Below, piece by piece: positions 19,661 through 22,787 of a stretch of DNA of 22,787 nt (within the stretch, counting starts at the first letter, position 1; each line of letters opens with the position of its first letter). This DNA comes from Parcubacteria group bacterium GW2011_GWD2_43_10 (GTDB taxonomy: Bacteria > Patescibacteriota > Patescibacteriia > Veblenbacterales > UBA10138), in NCBI GenBank assembly GCA_000995845.1, contig LCEZ01000005.1:1-22787 (forward strand). Reading direction: 5' to 3'. The notes beneath the pieces are model-generated. The model was given only the letters and a program-made list of their open reading frames with translations, searched no databases and had not been told where the DNA came from. A program made the position numbers and the translations under genes.

Positions 19661-22364
19661 TTGGAATGAGATAAAACAGAGAGCATTAGAGTTTTCTAAG
19701 GAGTGGGAGAATGAAACTCGCGAAGATGCTGAAGCAAAATCATTTTGGGATGGTTTTTTTGGAGTTTTTGGTTTAACACGGCGGCGTTTAGCCTCTTTTG
19801 AAGAACCAGTTAAGTTATTGAAAGGTAAGCCAGGATTTATTGATTTGTTTTGGAAAGGTACGCTGTTAGTTGAGCACAAATCAGCAGGTAAGGATTTAGA
19901 CGCGGCCTACACCCAAGCTGTAGATTATTTCGCTGGCATAGAAGAGCGCGATCTGCCAAAATATGTTTTAGTTTCTGATTTTAAGCGTCTTAGGCTCTAC
20001 GATTTGGAAACGCAAGAGCAGCATGAATTCTTGCTAAATGATTTTTATAAGAATGTCCGTCTTTTTGGGTTTATAGTTGGCTACAAAAAGCAAGAATATA
20101 AATCGGAGGATCCGGTAAATGTTAAAGCCGCAGAACGGATGGGGGCGCTTTATGATGCTATAGCTGAATCTGGATACATCGGACATCCGCTCAAAGTATT
20201 ATTGGTCCGTTTATTATTTTGTTTGTTTGCAGATGATAGTTCGGTATTTGATGTTCCAGGTATATTTCGCCAGTATATTGAGCTTCGTACAAATACAGAT
20301 GGTAGTGACTTAGGTGCCCACCTTACAATGATTTTTCAAACACTAAACACACCCAAAGATAAACGACAAAAAACACTAGATGAGGATTTGGCTACGTTCC
20401 CATATGTAAACGGAATGTTGTTTGCTGAAAGTTTGCCATTACCATCTTTCAATAGTGCCATGCGAGAACGTCTTTTGAAGGCTTGCTCTTTTAATTGGAG
20501 CCGTATTAACCCCGCTATATTTGGTTCAATGTTCCAGTCGGTAATGGATAAGGTGACGCGGCGTAACCTAGGGGCACACTATACCTCGGAAACAAATATA
20601 CTAAAAGTTATAACACCTCTCTTTTTAGATGACCTAAGGCAAGAGTTGGAAGCATGTGGTAAAAGTATTTCAAAGTTGAATTCATTTCATGATAAACTCT
20701 CGTCGCTTAAGTTTTTGGATCCAGCATGTGGTTGTGGCAATTTCCTTATCATTACTTATCGCGAATTGCGTATATTGGAAATAGAGCTGCTTAAGCGGCG
20801 TTATGGCGTTAATCAGATGCTAGGGTTTGATATAGCAAATCTTATTCGGATAAGACCAGAGCAGTTTTACGGAATTGAAATAGAAGAGTTCCCAGCTCGA
20901 ATAGCTCAGACAGCTATATGGTTAATGGATCACCAGATGAATGAGCTGGCGAGTGAAACATTTGGCAAAAATTATTCCCGTTTACCTCTTACTGACGGCG
21001 CAAAAATAATAATAGAAAATGCACTAACCACTACTTGGGAAAATGTGGTGCCGAATAATGAGTTGGCGTATATATTTGGCAATCCGCCTTTTATTGGCTC
21101 TAAACTAATGACCAAAACTGAGCGCAAAGAACTTATTTCTTTGTTTGGTGAGGATTCTGGTGCAGGCGTTCTTGATTACGTTTCTGCTTGGTATATAAAA
21201 GCAGCACGTTATATTCAAGGTGTGTCTATTAAGTGTGCTTTTGTTTCAACCAATTCTGTTACTCAAGGAGAGCAGGTTAGTATTTTATGGAAAGAATTGT
21301 TTAGACGGTATGGTATTAAAATTCACTTTGCTCATAAAACATTCAAGTGGAGCAACGAGGCGCGTGGTAACGCGGCGGTGTACTGTGTGATAATAGGCTT
21401 TGCTTGCTTTGATTGTGCTGATAAGCGCTTGTATGAGTATGAAGATATCAAAGGTGCGGCCCATGAGGTTAAGGTAAAGAACATAAATCCTTACCTTATT
21501 GATGCTCCTGATTTGGTAATTGAAAAGCGTAGTAAGCCTTTGTGTGAAGTGCCGACAATGAGTTTTGGTAATATGCCTCTAGATGGGGGACATTTATTGT
21601 TATCGGATAATGAAAAGATAAAGTTATTAGAGATTGATTTGAAGATTGCTAAATTTATTAAACCGTTAGTTAGTGCTAAGGAATTTTTAAATGGTGAAAA
21701 CCGTTGGTGTTTATGGTTAGTTGATACTAAACCAGAAGAAATACGTCAAATAGCTGAAGTGATGAAACGAGTTGAGTTAGTAAAGGAATTTCGTTTGGCC
21801 AGCAAAGCCCCATCAACACAAAAATTTTCTGCTACACCAGCATTATTCCGTGATAGGAATAATCCTGATTCTGCTATTGTTGTACCCCGCGTGTCATCTG
21901 AAAATCGCAAGTACATTCCTATGGGGTTTTTCGGCAAAGATTATATTGTGAGTGATACGTGCATGAGTATTCCGGATGCCACACTGTACCATTTTGGCGT
22001 GCTAGAGAGCGAAATGCATATGGCATGGGTAAGTTATGTGTGTGGTAGATTGGAGAGCCGTTTCCGGTACTCTAAAGACATTGTTTATAATAATTTTCCT
22101 TGGCCAGAAAATCCTAGTGTAGAAAAGGTGAAGGCTATTGAGAATGCTTCACAAACTGTATTAGATATACGTGCAAAGCACCAAGGTAGTTCATTAGCAG
22201 ATTTGTATGATCTACTAACCATGCCACCTGATCTTGTTAAAGCGCATCAAGTATTGGACAAGGCAGTGGACACAGCCTATACTAAACGATCTTTTAGCAT
22301 TTCTACTGACCGAATGGAATTTTTATTCTCCTTGTATCAAAAATACCTGAACAATAAAGACTAG
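19653..22364 (+). CDS. MmeI-type (type IIL) restriction-modification enzyme
   Basis: A single chain of 903 residues, close to MmeI (919). The N-terminal nuclease has D64-x9-E74-x-K76 ('GFIDLFWKGTLLVEHKSAGK'), as in MmeI. A helical connector follows, then a gamma-class N6-adenine methyltransferase with the SAM-binding motif DPACGCGNF (356-364) and catalytic NPPF (477-480). The remaining third is the target recognition and C-terminal region ('KYIPMGFFGKDYIVSDTCMS', 'RFRYSKDIVYNNFPWPEN'). Such enzymes methylate one strand of a short site and cut about 20 bases away. All key residues are present, so it should be active; the site cannot be read from sequence. Translationally coupled to the TPR gene. 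Confidence 0.93.
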   Translation: MISWNEIKQRALEFSKEWENETREDAEAKSFWDGFFGVFGLTRRRLASFEEPVKLLKGKPGFIDLFWKGTLLVEHKSAGKDLDAAYTQAVDYFAGIEERDLPKYVLVSDFKRLRLYDLETQEQHEFLLNDFYKNVRLFGFIVGYKKQEYKSEDPVNVKAAERMGALYDAIAESGYIGHPLKVLLVRLLFCLFADDSSVFDVPGIFRQYIELRTNTDGSDLGAHLTMIFQTLNTPKDKRQKTLDEDLATFPYVNGMLFAESLPLPSFNSAMRERLLKACSFNWSRINPAIFGSMFQSVMDKVTRRNLGAHYTSETNILKVITPLFLDDLRQELEACGKSISKLNSFHDKLSSLKFLDPACGCGNFLIITYRELRILEIELLKRRYGVNQMLGFDIANLIRIRPEQFYGIEIEEFPARIAQTAIWLMDHQMNELASETFGKNYSRLPLTDGAKIIIENALTTTWENVVPNNELAYIFGNPPFIGSKLMTKTERKELISLFGEDSGAGVLDYVSAWYIKAARYIQGVSIKCAFVSTNSVTQGEQVSILWKELFRRYGIKIHFAHKTFKWSNEARGNAAVYCVIIGFACFDCADKRLYEYEDIKGAAHEVKVKNINPYLIDAPDLVIEKRSKPLCEVPTMSFGNMPLDGGHLLLSDNEKIKLLEIDLKIAKFIKPLVSAKEFLNGENRWCLWLVDTKPEEIRQIAEVMKRVELVKEFRLASKAPSTQKFSATPALFRDRNNPDSAIVVPRVSSENRKYIPMGFFGKDYIVSDTCMSIPDATLYHFGVLESEMHMAWVSYVCGRLESRFRYSKDIVYNNFPWPENPSVEKVKAIENASQTVLDIRAKHQGSSLADLYDLLTMPPDLVKAHQVLDKAVDTAYTKRSFSISTDRMEFLFSLYQKYLNNKD

Positions 22365-22398
22365 TGTAGATGTGACGTAACAGCTTACATACCGCAAA

Positions 22399-22787
22399 AT
22401 GAAATTAGCTAGAAAAAGTACACAGAGTCTGATGACTGCCTATTCTGATATTCTGAAAGAACTCAGAAGGAGAAAAGTTGTTCGCACTAGTAATAGTCCA
22501 ACGGGAGATTACGCGGAATTATTGGCTTGTAAAAAGTTTCATTTGAAATCAGCCCCTCCGTCAACAAAGAGTTACGACGCGAAAGATAAGAGAGGTAATA
22601 AGTATCAGATAAAGTCGAGGAGATTGACCGTTGAAAATAAAACGCAGTTGCTTGGGGTGATTAGGGGCTTAGGCAAAGCAGATTTTAAGTTTCTAATTGT
22701 AGTCATTTTCAACGAGGATTATTCCGTAAGATATTATTATAAAATGCCGAAAAAGGTGATAAAACAATATGCAAAAGTTTTTAAATG
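22399..22787 (+). CDS. Nuclease-like protein with YQIKSR motif, 3' end beyond window
   Basis: The frame opens at ATG 22399, 34 bases after the MmeI-type stop, and runs to the window edge (129 whole codons). Visible parts are 'LKELRRRKVVRTSNSPTGDY' then 'AELLACKKFHL', 'STKSYDAKDKRGNKYQIKSR' and 'ADFKFLIVVIFNEDYSVRYY'. An acidic residue in GDYAE, then YDA and Q-x-K on a beta strand, fit a PD-(D/E)XK-like restriction fold (Q replacing the second acidic residue). I associate this pattern with the family named DUF6998, but could not check. It is probably part of the same defence operon. The 3' end and stop are not visible. Confidence 0.72.
   Translation, partial: MKLARKSTQSLMTAYSDILKELRRRKVVRTSNSPTGDYAELLACKKFHLKSAPPSTKSYDAKDKRGNKYQIKSRRLTVENKTQLLGVIRGLGKADFKFLIVVIFNEDYSVRYYYKMPKKVIKQYAKVFK

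Overview
The window looks like part of the chromosome of a small-genome bacterium, most likely a member of the Candidate Phyla Radiation (Patescibacteria). This is an inference from gene content. The signs are an alpha-type ribosomal protein operon cut off from secY/adk/map, a shortened RNA polymerase alpha subunit, ribosomal protein genes mostly lacking Shine-Dalgarno (SD) sequences, a small 'LYLPD'-ending membrane protein and secreted proteins of a kind common in that group. TGA is used as an ordinary stop, so the code-25 lineages are unlikely.

Layout. (1) 93-550: tRNA-Arg(CCG) and an unrecognised 125-aa gene. (2) 537-5410: a translation/transcription operon (infA, rpmJ, rpsM, rpsK, rpsD, rpoA, rplQ, rplM, rpsI, then a membrane protein), with two candidate promoters and a hairpin in front and an intrinsic terminator behind. 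(3) 5410-14189: a cell-surface polysaccharide cluster with a Wzx-like flippase, two GT4-type and three GT2-type glycosyltransferases, an O-antigen ligase/polymerase-like protein and a small membrane protein, interrupted by one reverse-strand gene of unknown role. (4) 14212-16116: five consecutive units of promoter, SD, one or two tiny genes and terminator. Four of the six products are two-helix membrane proteins with glycine-zipper spacing. (5) 16118-17581: a secreted PKD-type protein with Hcp-like signatures, flanked by two related bulged hairpins. (6) 17582-18238: a zinc-ribbon membrane protein and an AbrB-type protein with TTACGTA palindromes, followed by the broken tail of a second AbrB gene. 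(7) 18263-22787 (end): an apparently acquired island with a membrane-anchored TPR protein translationally coupled to a complete MmeI-type (type IIL) restriction-modification enzyme, then a nuclease-like gene cut by the window edge.

How the genes fit together. Region 2 is core information processing. Region 3 would assemble lipid-linked glycans in the cytoplasm, flip them and polymerise or ligate them outside. Region 7 is most likely anti-phage defence, with the TPR protein as an unexplained partner. The strongest candidates for new biology are the glycine-zipper unit array with its shared promoter, the RpoA in which an AT-hook-like tail stands where the alpha C-terminal domain should be, the secreted Hcp-like protein, and the TPR + MmeI + QIK-nuclease locus.
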